A DNA stretch of 64,000 nt from Alphaproteobacteria bacterium Ga0077535 (GCA_001464425.1 LNEK01000040.1:1-64000); one strand, 5' to 3'. Positions 52,893-61,878 are shown, counted from the stretch's first letter. A program made the numbers and translations. The notes: a model not told the origin generated them from the letters alone.

Positions 52893-54254
52893 ATGGATAA
52901 GAACTTCGCAAGTTGGATTAAAGAGCGTGGCATCGGCGAGATCGAGTGCCTGATCCCCGACCTCAATGGCGTTATTCGCGGAAAGGTTTTTCCCGCGCAA
53001 AAATTCCTGCAGAGCGAGCGCGATGGCTCGCTGCGGATTCCGTCGAGCATCTATCTGCTCACCGTCACCGGCGAATACGCCGACGACGCGGATGAGGCGC
53101 TATCGATGCAAGATCCGGACGTGGTGCTGCGGCCCGACGTCAACACCATTTGCGTCGCGCCCGGCTACAAGACGCCGACGGCGTTCGTGTTCGCCGACGC
53201 GTATCATACCAGTGGTGAACCCTACGACATCGCGCCGCGCTATGTGCTGAAGCGTGTCGTCGATCTCTACACCAAGATGGGCATTCGCCCCGTGGTTGCG
53301 CCCGAGCTCGAATTTTACCTGACCCAGGTCAACACCGATCCCGATCTGCCGCTGCTGCCGCCCGCGGGCCGCTCGGGCCGTTCGGAAACGTCGCCGCAGC
53401 CATACGGCCTCGAAGCCATCACCGAGTATGAAGACCTGATCGAGACGATCTACGAGCACGCGGAAGCGGCTTCACTCCATCTCGATACAATGATCCACGA
53501 AAGCGGCACCGCGCAGCTCGAGATTAATTTCAATCACGGCGATCCGGTGCATGTTTCGGATCAGGTGCTGGTGTTCAAGCGCATCGTCCGCCAAGTCGCG
53601 CTGAAGCACGGCGTCTACGCCACCTTCATGGCCAAGCCGATGGAGAACCAGCCAGGCAGCGCGATGCACCTGCATGTCTCGCTCGTTGACGCCAAGAAGG
53701 GCGGCAATCTGTTCGGCGAAGCGATCGGCAACGGCGCCGATGGCAACACCGAGATGTTTCGCCACTTCGTTGGCGGTTTGCAGCGATACCTTGGCGACGT
53801 GACGCCGCTGTTCGCGCCGAACGTGAACTCGTTCCGCCGGATGCGGCCGGATTTCTCAGCGCCGGTGAATTTGCAGTGGGGTTACGACAACCGCTCATGC
53901 GGACTTCGCGTGCCGATTTCGCAGCCGGACAATCGCCGGATCGAAAATCGCTTGCCGGGCGCTGATGCGAATCCTTATCTCGCGTTGGCCGCGGTGCTTG
54001 TGTGCGGCTACATCGGCATTCGCGATAAGATCGAACCGGCCGAGATGGTGCAGGGGAGCGCCTACAAGTATCCGCGCACCTTGCCGCGCACGTTGCGCGA
54101 GGGCCTCGATCGCTTTGCCAAGTGCCAGCCTGTGATCGATCTGCTTGGCGCGCATTTCTGCAGAGCATTCGAAATGATCAAGGATCACGAGCTCGGCAAT
54201 TTCGAGGGCGTCATCAGCTCCTGGGAACGCGATCACTTGTTGCTCAAGGTCTAA
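52893..54254 (+). CDS. puuA: Gamma-glutamylputrescine synthetase-like protein, copy 2
   Basis: The 453-aa glutamine synthetase-family enzyme has IECLIPDLNGVIRGK, the PELEFYLTQ motif, SGTAQLEINFNHGDPV, GSAMHLHVS, NSFRRM and ENRLPGADANPYLALAA. It most resembles PuuA, which ATP-dependently ligates glutamate to putrescine. It differs from copy 1 at 43803, including an extra PPAGRSGRSE loop. The oxidase gene begins two bases after its stop. Confidence 0.9.
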   Translation: MDKNFASWIKERGIGEIECLIPDLNGVIRGKVFPAQKFLQSERDGSLRIPSSIYLLTVTGEYADDADEALSMQDPDVVLRPDVNTICVAPGYKTPTAFVFADAYHTSGEPYDIAPRYVLKRVVDLYTKMGIRPVVAPELEFYLTQVNTDPDLPLLPPAGRSGRSETSPQPYGLEAITEYEDLIETIYEHAEAASLHLDTMIHESGTAQLEINFNHGDPVHVSDQVLVFKRIVRQVALKHGVYATFMAKPMENQPGSAMHLHVSLVDAKKGGNLFGEAIGNGADGNTEMFRHFVGGLQRYLGDVTPLFAPNVNSFRRMRPDFSAPVNLQWGYDNRSCGLRVPISQPDNRRIENRLPGADANPYLALAAVLVCGYIGIRDKIEPAEMVQGSAYKYPRTLPRTLREGLDRFAKCQPVIDLLGAHFCRAFEMIKDHELGNFEGVISSWERDHLLLKV

Positions 54255-54255
54255 A

Positions 54256-55539
54256 GTGAGCTTCAATTCCGGCCTTGGCATGGAGCGATCGTACTATGTC
54301 GCGACGGCCAATCCGTTCGCGTCGGCGCCGAAGCTCGAAGGCGAGGTGACAGCGGACGTTGTCGTCATCGGCGGCGGCTATACCGGGCTTCACGCGGCGC
54401 TGAACGCGGTGGAGCGCGGTTATTCCGTTGTGCTGCTCGAAGCCGGCCGCATCGGCTGGGGCGCGTCGGGGCGCAATGGCGGACAGATTATTCCGGGCTG
54501 GCGCAAAGGCGCGTCAGAGCTGATCGCACGCTATGGCAAGGCGCAGGCGAAGGCGCTGTTTGAACTCGCGCTTAGCGCGCGTGCGCTCACGCTTGATCGC
54601 ATCGCCAAGCACAACATCCAATGCGATCTGCACGTGAACGGCCATATCACGCTCGCCGCAAAGCCCCGCGATCTGGATTGGATGCGTGCTGAATCCGATA
54701 CGCTAGCGGACGCGATGGATTATCCGCATGCTGCTGTTATCACTGCGGACGAAGCGCGCGCAAAGGTGAGCGCTGCCGGCTTTCATGGCGCTTTGCTCGA
54801 TCAGTGCGGCGGCCAACTGCATCCGCTTAACTACGCGCTTGGTCTTGCTGACGCCGCGCGCGCGGCGGGCGTTGCGCTTTATGAACACTCGCGCGTCACA
54901 CGGCTTGAGACGAACGAAGGCGTTGTTGCGTATATCGACGGCGGCGCAGTTCGCGCGCGTTATGGCGTGCTTGCGTGTGACGCGCTGCTCGAAGGCCTTG
55001 AGCCGCGCATCGCCGGGCGCATCATGCCGGTAGCGAATTATATCGTTGCCACTGCGCCGTTGCCGAATCCGGAAGAGCTTATCGCGGACCATCTTGCCGT
55101 CAGCGATAGTCGCTTCGTGGTCAATTATTTTCGTATGAGTGAGGATGGGCGCTTGTTGTTCGGCGGTGGTGAGCGCTACAGCCCCGATCCGCCAGCGGAC
55201 ATCGCTCAGTTTGTTCGTGGCCACATGGCGGGCGTCTTCCCGCAATTGCGTGATGTCGCCATCGACTATGCCTGGGGCGGCCTCGTTTCGATCACCATGT
55301 CGCGGCTCCCGCATATAGGCCGCCTCGGCGATCTCTTCTTTGCGCACGGCTATTCGGGGCAGGGCGTGCTGTTGCCTGCGCTTGCGGGCAAAGTGTTGGT
55401 TGAAGCGATGGCTGGCACAGCCGAGCGCTTTGATGTGCTCACGAGCCTTGCACCGCCGGAGTTTCCGGGCGGCGCCGCGTTGCGCTCACCGCTTTATGTG
55501 CTGGGCATGCTTTGGTATGCGCTGCGCGACCGGCTTTAG
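54256..55539 (+). CDS. puuB: Gamma-glutamylputrescine oxidase
   Basis: The 427-aa FAD-dependent oxidoreductase of the DAO family has the Rossmann motif VVVIGGGYTGLHAALN, WGASGRNGGQIIPGW and the C-terminal GYSGQGVLLPALAGKV flavin motif. It should oxidise gamma-glutamylputrescine to the aminoaldehyde. The GTG at 54256 lies immediately after the puuA copy 2 stop, so the two form one operon. Confidence 0.92.
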   Translation: MSFNSGLGMERSYYVATANPFASAPKLEGEVTADVVVIGGGYTGLHAALNAVERGYSVVLLEAGRIGWGASGRNGGQIIPGWRKGASELIARYGKAQAKALFELALSARALTLDRIAKHNIQCDLHVNGHITLAAKPRDLDWMRAESDTLADAMDYPHAAVITADEARAKVSAAGFHGALLDQCGGQLHPLNYALGLADAARAAGVALYEHSRVTRLETNEGVVAYIDGGAVRARYGVLACDALLEGLEPRIAGRIMPVANYIVATAPLPNPEELIADHLAVSDSRFVVNYFRMSEDGRLLFGGGERYSPDPPADIAQFVRGHMAGVFPQLRDVAIDYAWGGLVSITMSRLPHIGRLGDLFFAHGYSGQGVLLPALAGKVLVEAMAGTAERFDVLTSLAPPEFPGGAALRSPLYVLGMLWYALRDRL

Positions 55540-56168
55540 CGCAGCGCCGCTGCTTGCCGCGCTGCAGCTTCGATGCCGGCCCAGTCGCCCGAGCGGATCT
55601 TGTCTGCTGGGGCGATCCACGACCCGCCGACGCAGAGCACGTTGTCGAGCGCCAGATAGCCTGGCGCTTTCTCTGGCGTGATCGAGCCAGTCGGGCAGAA
55701 GCGGATGCTTGGGAACGGGCCAGCCAGCGCTTTCACGGCGCTGACTCCGCCCAATTGTTCGGCCGGGAAAAGTTTGAAGCAGCGATAGCCGAGTTGGAGG
55801 CCGCGCTGCACTTCGCTGGCGGTGGCGACGCCCGGAATGAACGGGATGTCCTGCTTGCGCGCCGCTTTCATCAGTTTCGACGTGCCGCCAGGTGAAAGTG
55901 CGTAGCGCGCGCCGGCGGCGATGGCGGCGTCGAGATCATCCGCTGTCAGCACCGTGCCGGCGCCGACGATCATCTCCGGCGCCTCCGTCGCGATGGCGCG
56001 GATGGCGTCGAGCGCCGCGGGCGTGCGCAGCGTGATCTCGATCGTCTTGACGCCGCCGGCCAGCAGCGTGCGCGCCAGCTGCACGGCGTGCGCGGCGTCA
56101 TCGATCACCACGACGGGCATCACGGGTGAGAGGCGCAGCACGTCTTCCGGCTGAAGCGCTTCGCTCAT
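55536..56168 (-). CDS. eda: 2-keto-3-deoxy-6-phosphogluconate aldolase
   Basis: The 210-aa class I aldolase splits KDPG to pyruvate and glyceraldehyde-3-phosphate. EITLRTPAA holds the catalytic Glu, GAGTVLT and CFKLFPAE hold the Schiff-base Lys, and FCPTGSIT binds phosphate. The ATG at 56168 overlaps the kdgK stop (ATGA); the frame open to 56801 is a shadow of kdgK. It serves both the uronate branch and the zwf/edd branch encoded nearby. Confidence 0.95.
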   Translation of the reverse strand: MSEALQPEDVLRLSPVMPVVVIDDAAHAVQLARTLLAGGVKTIEITLRTPAALDAIRAIATEAPEMIVGAGTVLTADDLDAAIAAGARYALSPGGTSKLMKAARKQDIPFIPGVATASEVQRGLQLGYRCFKLFPAEQLGGVSAVKALAGPFPSIRFCPTGSITPEKAPGYLALDNVLCVGGSWIAPADKIRSGDWAGIEAAARQAAALR

Positions 56169-57128
56169 CGGCGCACGTCCGAACCGGAATCGGAGAGATA
56201 GAAGTTCACGTCGGCCACCGTGGAAAGATTGAAGTCGCCAGGAATGTAGTGCTTCAGGCACGCGGCGGCGAGGGCGAAGTCGAGCATGCTCTGGTGGTCG
56301 GAACCGGAAGCAAGCCCATGTAGCAGCCCGGCTGCGAACGCGTCGCCGCCGCCGATGCGATCGACGATGCCGGTCACGGCGTGGGCGCGCGTGCGCGTGG
56401 CGCCGGTGCGTGTGATGCTGACGGCGCTGAGTTCGTGGTGATCGGCGCTGATCACTTTGCGTTCGGTATGCGCGATGCGCTGTAAGTTCGGGTAACGGGC
56501 GAAGGCGATTTGCGCGGCATCTTCGCTGGCGGTGACGCGATCGCCGGTGATGAAGGCAATGTCGCGCGCTTCGGCGAAGGCGAGATCGGCTTCGGCAAAG
56601 AGCGCGTCGAGGATCGGTCGTGGATCGTCGCCGCGTGCTTCCCACAATTTGGCGCGGAAGTTGGCGTCGTAGCTCACCTTCACACCGGCCGCGCGCGCAG
56701 CTTTCACGGCGCGCAGCGCTGCATCTGAACCGTTGGCGCCGATAGCGGGCGTGACGCCGGAGATGTGGAGCCAGTCTGCGCCTTGAAGGGCTGCGTCCCA
56801 ATCGATCGTCTCACAGCTCGCGTGCGCGAAGGCGGAGTACGCGCGGTCGTACAGCACATCGCTGGCGCGTTGCCCGGCGCCGGGCGTGAGAAAGTATAGG
56901 CCCATGCGGCCAGGCCCGAACATCATGTGCCGCGTGTCGACGTTCCAGCGGCGCAGTTCACCGAGCGCGCCCTGCGCGAGCGCATTGTTGGGCAGCACGC
57001 TGACGACGGCGGCGTCGTGCCCGAAGCGCGCCAGCGACACAGCGACGTTCGCCTCCGCGCCGCCTGAGTTCGCGGCCCGGCGCCGAGAGCCGGATCAGGA
57101 TTTCGCCGAAGCAGACAATGCGCGCCAC
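56165..57128 (-). pseudogene. kdgK: 2-keto-3-deoxygluconate kinase, N-terminus broken by a deletion
   Basis: A PfkB/ribokinase-family kinase that phosphorylates KDG to KDPG. The start (GTG 57128, after AAGGA) encodes ARIVCFGEILIRLSAPGRE, then the frame is lost. The continuation GGAEANVAVSLARFGHD lies one frame over and runs to 56165, including a GGGDAFAAG catalytic-Asp motif. About 10-12 residues of the substrate-binding lid, roughly 32-35 bases around 57066, are missing. A protein starting at the GTG at 57040 would lack the first 40 residues. It may be a true mutant or an assembly gap. Confidence 0.8.
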
Positions 57129-57148
57129 GTTCGATCCTTACGCCGCGC

Positions 57149-57907
57149 TCAGCGCGCGAGCCAGCCCCCGTCGACCGGAATGATCGCGCCGTGCACATAG
57201 TCGGACGCGGTGCTGGCGAGAAACACCGCTGCGCCGCCGAGGTCCGAGGCGTCGCCCCAGCGGCCGGCGGGAATGCGGTCCAGAATGGAAGCGTTGCGGG
57301 CTTTGTCAGCGCGCAGGGCTTCGGTGTTGTCGGTGGTCATGTAGCCTGGCGCGATGGCGTTGACGTTGACGCCCTTGGCCGCCCACTCGCACGCGAGCAG
57401 CCGCGTGATGCCGGCGAGGCCGCTCTTGCTGGCGGTGTAGGAGGGCACGCGGATGCCGCCCTGGAAGGAGAGCATCGAGGCGACGTTGATGATCTTGCCG
57501 CGTCCTTGCGCGAGCATGTGACGGCCAGCGGCTTGCGCCAGGAAGAACGCGGACTTCAGATTGGTGTCGATCACCGCGTCCCAGTCTTCTTCGCTGAAAT
57601 CGACCGAGTCGTTGCGACGGATGATGCCGGCATTGTTGACGAGGATGTCGACCTTGCCGAATTCGCTGACGGTGCGCTCGACGATGCCGGCGATCGGCGC
57701 GGTGGAGGAGAGGTCTGATTCGATCGAGAGAAATTTTCGGCCGAGCGCTTTTATCTGCGCGCCGGTCTCATCCGCTGGACGGCGACTAGTCGAGACAATA
57801 TCCGCGCCCGCTTGCGCCAAAGCAACGGCGATGGCTTGGCCGAGGCCAACATTGCCGCCGGTGACGATGGCGCTTTTGCCTTCGAGGCTGAACGGACCCG
57901 CGCTCAT
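57149..57907 (-). CDS. kduD: KduD-type 2-deoxy-D-gluconate / 2-keto-3-deoxygluconate 5-dehydrogenase
   Basis: The 252-aa short-chain dehydrogenase reduces 3-deoxy-glycero-2,5-hexodiulosonate to 2-keto-3-deoxygluconate. It shows TGGNVGLGQ, NNAGIIRRN, YTASKSG with the catalytic Tyr and Lys, and the PAGRWGDASDLGGAAVFLAS tail typical of KduD. Start and upstream stop overlap as TAATG with the isomerase gene, and kdgK follows after 20 bp. Confidence 0.93.
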   Translation of the reverse strand: MSAGPFSLEGKSAIVTGGNVGLGQAIAVALAQAGADIVSTSRRPADETGAQIKALGRKFLSIESDLSSTAPIAGIVERTVSEFGKVDILVNNAGIIRRNDSVDFSEEDWDAVIDTNLKSAFFLAQAAGRHMLAQGRGKIINVASMLSFQGGIRVPSYTASKSGLAGITRLLACEWAAKGVNVNAIAPGYMTTDNTEALRADKARNASILDRIPAGRWGDASDLGGAAVFLASTASDYVHGAIIPVDGGWLAR

Positions 57908-58548
57908 TACGACGCGCGCACGCGGCGGATGTAATCGGCGATTGTGGCGTCCTGCGCGTTGGCGAAGAACAGTTCTTCGAAGCGCTCACCGGCGATTGCG
58001 GCTTTCAGTAAATCCTGATCCACCGCCTTTAGCACCGTCAGCATGTCGTGGCACGACGCGGCTTTCAGCTCTTTCAGGATGCCGCGATTTTTCGCCATGA
58101 TCGCCGCGCGCTCTTTCGGGTACCCGAGACCGCGCTCCCCGTCGAAAAGCTTGCGATAGCAATCCTGCAGATTGAGCTCCGCCGCCCAACCAAAGCCTTT
58201 GGCGTACGGCATGGCGATGGCGTTGCCGTCATTGATTTGCCCGAACAGGAACGCATCCGTCGGGTCGGCGATGAGGCCGCAGAACACGCCGGGCATTGCG
58301 TTGCACGCCAGCATCGAACCCATGCCCGTGCCGCAGCCGGTGACGACAAAGTCTGCAGCTTTGGAGTTGAGCAGGATGCCAGCGAGCAGGCCGTTCATGA
58401 CGTAAGTGAGCGAGGCTTTATCCTCGGCCCCGTACATGCCGTAGTGATGGACTTGGTGGCCCAGCGGCTCCGCCACGGAGGTCAGCGCGTCATGAACGAT
58501 GCTGCTCTTCGCGGCTTGGCTGTTTTCGATGATGAGCGCGATTTTCAT
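57907..58548 (-). CDS. RpiB/LacA/LacB-family isomerase, probable uronate isomerase
   Basis: The 213-aa product has the RpiB fold with GCGTGMGSMLACNAMPGVFCGL around the active-site Cys and a long C-terminal helical part. It does not fit housekeeping RpiB well (no usual short length of about 150 aa). Located directly before kduD, it takes the place of KduI. RpiB-family isomerases called DhuI, acting on 4-deoxy-5-keto-uronate, are known from glycosaminoglycan-degrading streptococci. The same role here is an inference from context. Confidence 0.8.
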   Translation of the reverse strand: MKIALIIENSQAAKSSIVHDALTSVAEPLGHQVHHYGMYGAEDKASLTYVMNGLLAGILLNSKAADFVVTGCGTGMGSMLACNAMPGVFCGLIADPTDAFLFGQINDGNAIAMPYAKGFGWAAELNLQDCYRKLFDGERGLGYPKERAAIMAKNRGILKELKAASCHDMLTVLKAVDQDLLKAAIAGERFEELFFANAQDATIADYIRRVRAS

Positions 58549-58587
58549 GGCTCAGTCCCTATCTGGCTTCTCGACTTTGGCCCTCTA

Positions 58588-58601
58588 GGTAACCGGTGTC
58601 A
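58588..58601. promoter_or_regulatory. Candidate LacI-family operator before the uronate operon
   Basis: GGTAACCGGTGTCA, an imperfect palindrome centred on ACCGGT, lies 40 bp before the isomerase start and after the LacI stop. Centres of this CCGG type are common for LacI-family operators. Binding by the adjacent regulator is inferred. Confidence 0.4.
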
Positions 58602-58628
58602 GGTTGCGTTTCAAGCTGCTTAGCCCAG

Positions 58629-59702
58629 CTAGCGCGGCGCCGGGCCGGTGGAATCCCGAACAACCAGGGCGGGCGAGGTCGCTGGCGCGGCTTCGCGGGG
58701 GTTTTCGTCGTCGTCGTCGGCGTCGGTGGCGCCGATCAGTTTTTCTGCCGCCATGCGGCCGATCTCGCGCGTTGGCGTCCGCACCGTGGTCAGCGGCGGC
58801 CAGACGCTCGAGGCGATCTGGAAATCGTCGAAGCCGACCACCGATACATCCTCGGGGCACTTCAGCCCGGCGCGGCGGATCGCGTGCAGGACGCCGGCCG
58901 CCATTTCATCGTTGGCGGCGAAGATGGCGGTGGGCTGCGGCGAGAGCTTTAAGAGCTCCGTCCCGCAGGATACCCCGGACTCGAACGTGTAGGCGCCCTG
59001 CATGACGTAATCGTCGGGCAGCTTCAGCTTTCGGTCCTTCAGTTCTTCATCGAAGCCGCCGCGGCGCTCGTGCGAGGAGCGGAAGCTTGGCGGGCCGGAG
59101 ATGAAGCCGATCGTGGTGTGGCCAAGTTCGGCCAGGTGCCGCGCCGCCGCGCGCCCGCCCTGGCGATCGTTCGAGACGATGATGTGCGCCGGCTCATCCA
59201 CCGGCACCGAAGCGATGCGGATATAAGCGCAGCCGATTTCGTCGAGGATCACCTTCACCCGATCGTCTTCGGAGACGGACGGCGTCAGCACCACGCCGGA
59301 AAGTTTCTGGCGCTCGATAAAGCGACGGAAATCGGCGAGAAAGGTTGGATTGTTCCGGTTGCACGGATGGACGACGAGTTCGTAGCCAGAGCCGCGCATC
59401 GCATCGAGCATGCCTAGCTGCATGTTCACCACGTATTGCGGATTCGGGTTGTCGTAGACGAGGCCGATCAGGAATGAGCGCCGGAAGGCGAGGCCGCGCG
59501 CTTGGGGATCGGGCGAAAAGCCGATCTCGGCGATGATGCGGTTGATGTTCTCGCGCGTCTCTTCCTTGACGAACGGCGACTGGTTGATGACGCGCGACAC
59601 TGTCTTCTTCGACACGCCGGCTAAGCGCGCCACATCGTTGATGGTGGGCTTTTTTTCCCCGCCCAGCCCACGCCGGCGAGGCGGATTATCGTCATCGGTC
59701 AT
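58629..59702 (-). CDS. LacI-family transcriptional regulator
   Basis: The 357-aa product has a charged N-terminal extension, the LacI HTH with hinge (TINDVARLAGVSKKTVSRVINQ) and a periplasmic-binding-protein-like effector domain (GLVYDNPNPQYV, FAANDEMAAGVL, VVGFDDFQIAS). The ATG at 59702 is used; the frame runs to 59759 but that part overlaps the divergent control region. It lies between zwf (divergent) and the uronate operon (same strand), so it probably controls both. Confidence 0.9.
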   Translation of the reverse strand: MTDDDNPPRRRGLGGEKKPTINDVARLAGVSKKTVSRVINQSPFVKEETRENINRIIAEIGFSPDPQARGLAFRRSFLIGLVYDNPNPQYVVNMQLGMLDAMRGSGYELVVHPCNRNNPTFLADFRRFIERQKLSGVVLTPSVSEDDRVKVILDEIGCAYIRIASVPVDEPAHIIVSNDRQGGRAAARHLAELGHTTIGFISGPPSFRSSHERRGGFDEELKDRKLKLPDDYVMQGAYTFESGVSCGTELLKLSPQPTAIFAANDEMAAGVLHAIRRAGLKCPEDVSVVGFDDFQIASSVWPPLTTVRTPTREIGRMAAEKLIGATDADDDDENPREAAPATSPALVVRDSTGPAPR

Positions 59703-59744
59703 GCGCGCGGAACATAGGCGCCTGCCGCTTTGCTTGGCAACGTA

Positions 59745-59760
59745 ATTGTCGCGGGACAAT
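59745..59760. promoter_or_regulatory. Palindrome ATTGTCgcggGACAAT, candidate operator
   Basis: Two perfect 6-bp arms with a four-base spacer lie in the 122-bp gap between the divergent lacI-type gene (start 59702) and zwf (start 59825). Size and position fit an operator for autoregulation and zwf control. Confidence 0.5.
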
Positions 59761-59824
59761 GATGTGCGGCCAATTGCTTGCGCCCCTGTTTGCCAGCGGC
59801 GGCGAAACCTAGTTTGTAAGACGC

Positions 59825-61294
59825 ATGGCCGAGTTCATTCCTGTTCCCCCGTTCGACCTCGTCGTTTTCGGCGCCACCGGCGATTTGTCGTTGCGCAAGC
59901 TCTTCCCGTCGCTGCTGCACCGCTATCTCGATGGGCAGATCCCACCGCAATCGCGCATCATCGGCGCGGCGCGTTCCGATCTCGATACTGAAGCGTTCCG
60001 CAAGATGGTGCACGAAAGCCGCGGCAAGTTCGCGCCGGGCGCGTGCGTCGATGAAGCCAAGTGCGCCGAGTTCCTGAACCACGTGCACTATGCGCGCGTC
60101 GACGCGACGGCGCCGGCGGGCGAGTGGGGCGCGCTGAAGGATGCGCTCGCTGACGGCAACGGCAATGTGCGAATCTTTTATCTCAGCACTGCGCCGAGCC
60201 TCTTCGTCACCATCGCGCAGCGTTTGCAGGAAACTGAGCTCGCCACACCGAACTCGCGCATCGTTCTGGAAAAGCCGATCGGCCGCGATCTGGCGTCGTC
60301 GCGCGAAATCAACGATGGTGTCGGCAAGGTGTTTGATGAGCACCGCACCTTCCGCATCGATCACTATCTCGGCAAGGAGACGGTGCAGAATCTGCTCGTG
60401 CTGCGCTTTGCCAATATGCTGATCGAGCCAATCTGGTCGCGCGCGACGATCGATCACGTACAGATCACGGTGGCGGAAGAGCTCGGCGTCGAAGGCCGGG
60501 CCGAGTATTACGATAAATCCGGCGCGCTGCGGGACATGGTGCAGAACCACATGCTGCAGCTTTTGTGCCTGGTGGCGCTGGAATCGCCGAACAGCATGGA
60601 TGCCGACGCGATCCGCACAGAGAAGCTCAAGGTGCTATCGGCGTTGCGGCGTATCGATGCGAAGGATGCGGCGGCGAAGACGGTGCGCGGGCAGTACAAA
60701 GCCGGGCTGATTGGCGGCAAGCCGGCGCCGGCTTACGCCGACGAAGTTGGCAAGCCGACGAAGACCGAGACGTTCGTCGCCATCAAAGCCGAAGTGGACA
60801 ATTGGCGTTGGGCCGGCGTGCCGTTTTATCTGCGCACTGGCAAACGCATCGGTGCGCGGCGCAGCGAGATTGTCGTGCAGTTCAAGGATACGCCGGTGCC
60901 GATCTTCGGCGCGGGCGCCGGCGCGCCGAACAAATTGGTGCTGCGTTTGCAGCCGGACGAAGGCGTGAAGCTTTGGCTCAACATGAAGGAGCCGGGGCCT
61001 GGCGGCTTGCGCGTGAAAACAGCAGCGCTCGATCTGTCGTTCGCGGAGGAATTTGGCGGCGCGCGTTATCCTGACGCGTACGAGCGGCTGCTGATGGATA
61101 TCGTGCGCGGCAATTTGGCTTTGTTTATGCGCCGCGACGAAGTCGACGCGGCCTGGATGTGGGCCGATGCATTGCTCGCGGCCTGGGAGCAGGCCGGCGT
61201 TGAGCCCAATCTCTACGCCGCCGGCTCCAATGGCCCAACGCAATCAGCGCTGCTGCTCGACCGCGACGGCAGAGCTTGGTGGGATCCGGAATGA
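59825..61294 (+). CDS. zwf: Glucose-6-phosphate 1-dehydrogenase
   Basis: The 489-aa enzyme oxidises glucose-6-phosphate to 6-phosphogluconolactone with NAD(P). It has FGATGDLSLRKLFPSL for cofactor binding, the substrate and catalytic motif RIDHYLGKETVQN, and EKPIGRDL. The length is standard. It heads the zwf - membrane protein - edd run and is divergent from the LacI-type regulator. Its stop overlaps the next start (ATGA). Confidence 0.96.
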   Translation: MAEFIPVPPFDLVVFGATGDLSLRKLFPSLLHRYLDGQIPPQSRIIGAARSDLDTEAFRKMVHESRGKFAPGACVDEAKCAEFLNHVHYARVDATAPAGEWGALKDALADGNGNVRIFYLSTAPSLFVTIAQRLQETELATPNSRIVLEKPIGRDLASSREINDGVGKVFDEHRTFRIDHYLGKETVQNLLVLRFANMLIEPIWSRATIDHVQITVAEELGVEGRAEYYDKSGALRDMVQNHMLQLLCLVALESPNSMDADAIRTEKLKVLSALRRIDAKDAAAKTVRGQYKAGLIGGKPAPAYADEVGKPTKTETFVAIKAEVDNWRWAGVPFYLRTGKRIGARRSEIVVQFKDTPVPIFGAGAGAPNKLVLRLQPDEGVKLWLNMKEPGPGGLRVKTAALDLSFAEEFGGARYPDAYERLLMDIVRGNLALFMRRDEVDAAWMWADALLAAWEQAGVEPNLYAAGSNGPTQSALLLDRDGRAWWDPE

Positions 61295-61869
61295 TGGCGC
61301 GGCTGCCGGCCATTGCGGCGTTTGCAACGGCCGCGTTACAGCTTGCAGCGCTTGCTATTTTGGTCCTGCGTGGTGGAGCGACAACGCTCGAGCCGGCGAA
61401 AGTGGCGTTTCAGCTCTATTTGTGGCCGATACCACTAGCGACGGGTGCGGCGCTGTTGGGCGTTTTGGCGGTTCCGGTTCCGAAGCCCGCTCCGATTTGG
61501 ATCGGCGGGATTCTACTCGGTCTGTCTGCCTTCGTGCTGTGTCTGACGTCTTCAGTCGTGCTGTCAGTGTTCTCAGGCGAGAGCAGGCTTGAGGCAATGA
61601 TGATCTTGTTCATCGCGCCGTGGCCTGCATTGATACTTGCCGGTGCGGGGGTGGCAATGGTCGGCCACAAACTCGCGCCAGTGTTTGGCGCATCGGTGTG
61701 GTTTGGCGCTATCGGCTATATGATCATTGGGCTGGCTCTGGTCGCAGCTCTTTCGGCGCACACCTTCGTGTGGATGTTACCCTTGGCGTTACTCGTGCTC
61801 GCCGCCTGGTGGGGATGGCTAGGTGTCTTGCTGAGCAGAGCGCGGTCCGTGCAGACAAGCGTTGGTTAG
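61291..61869 (+). CDS. Hypothetical multi-span membrane protein between zwf and edd
   Basis: The 192-aa product has about six hydrophobic segments spread over its length and short polar loops, so it should be an inner-membrane protein. The ATG at 61291 overlaps the zwf stop (ATGATG; the second ATG is an alternative). It occupies the position where 6-phosphogluconolactonase (pgl) is often found, but shows no similarity to it. Codon use is somewhat less GC-rich than that of zwf. Function unknown. Confidence 0.65.
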   Translation: MMARLPAIAAFATAALQLAALAILVLRGGATTLEPAKVAFQLYLWPIPLATGAALLGVLAVPVPKPAPIWIGGILLGLSAFVLCLTSSVVLSVFSGESRLEAMMILFIAPWPALILAGAGVAMVGHKLAPVFGASVWFGAIGYMIIGLALVAALSAHTFVWMLPLALLVLAAWWGWLGVLLSRARSVQTSVG

Positions 61870-61878
61870 GTTTTCTCG

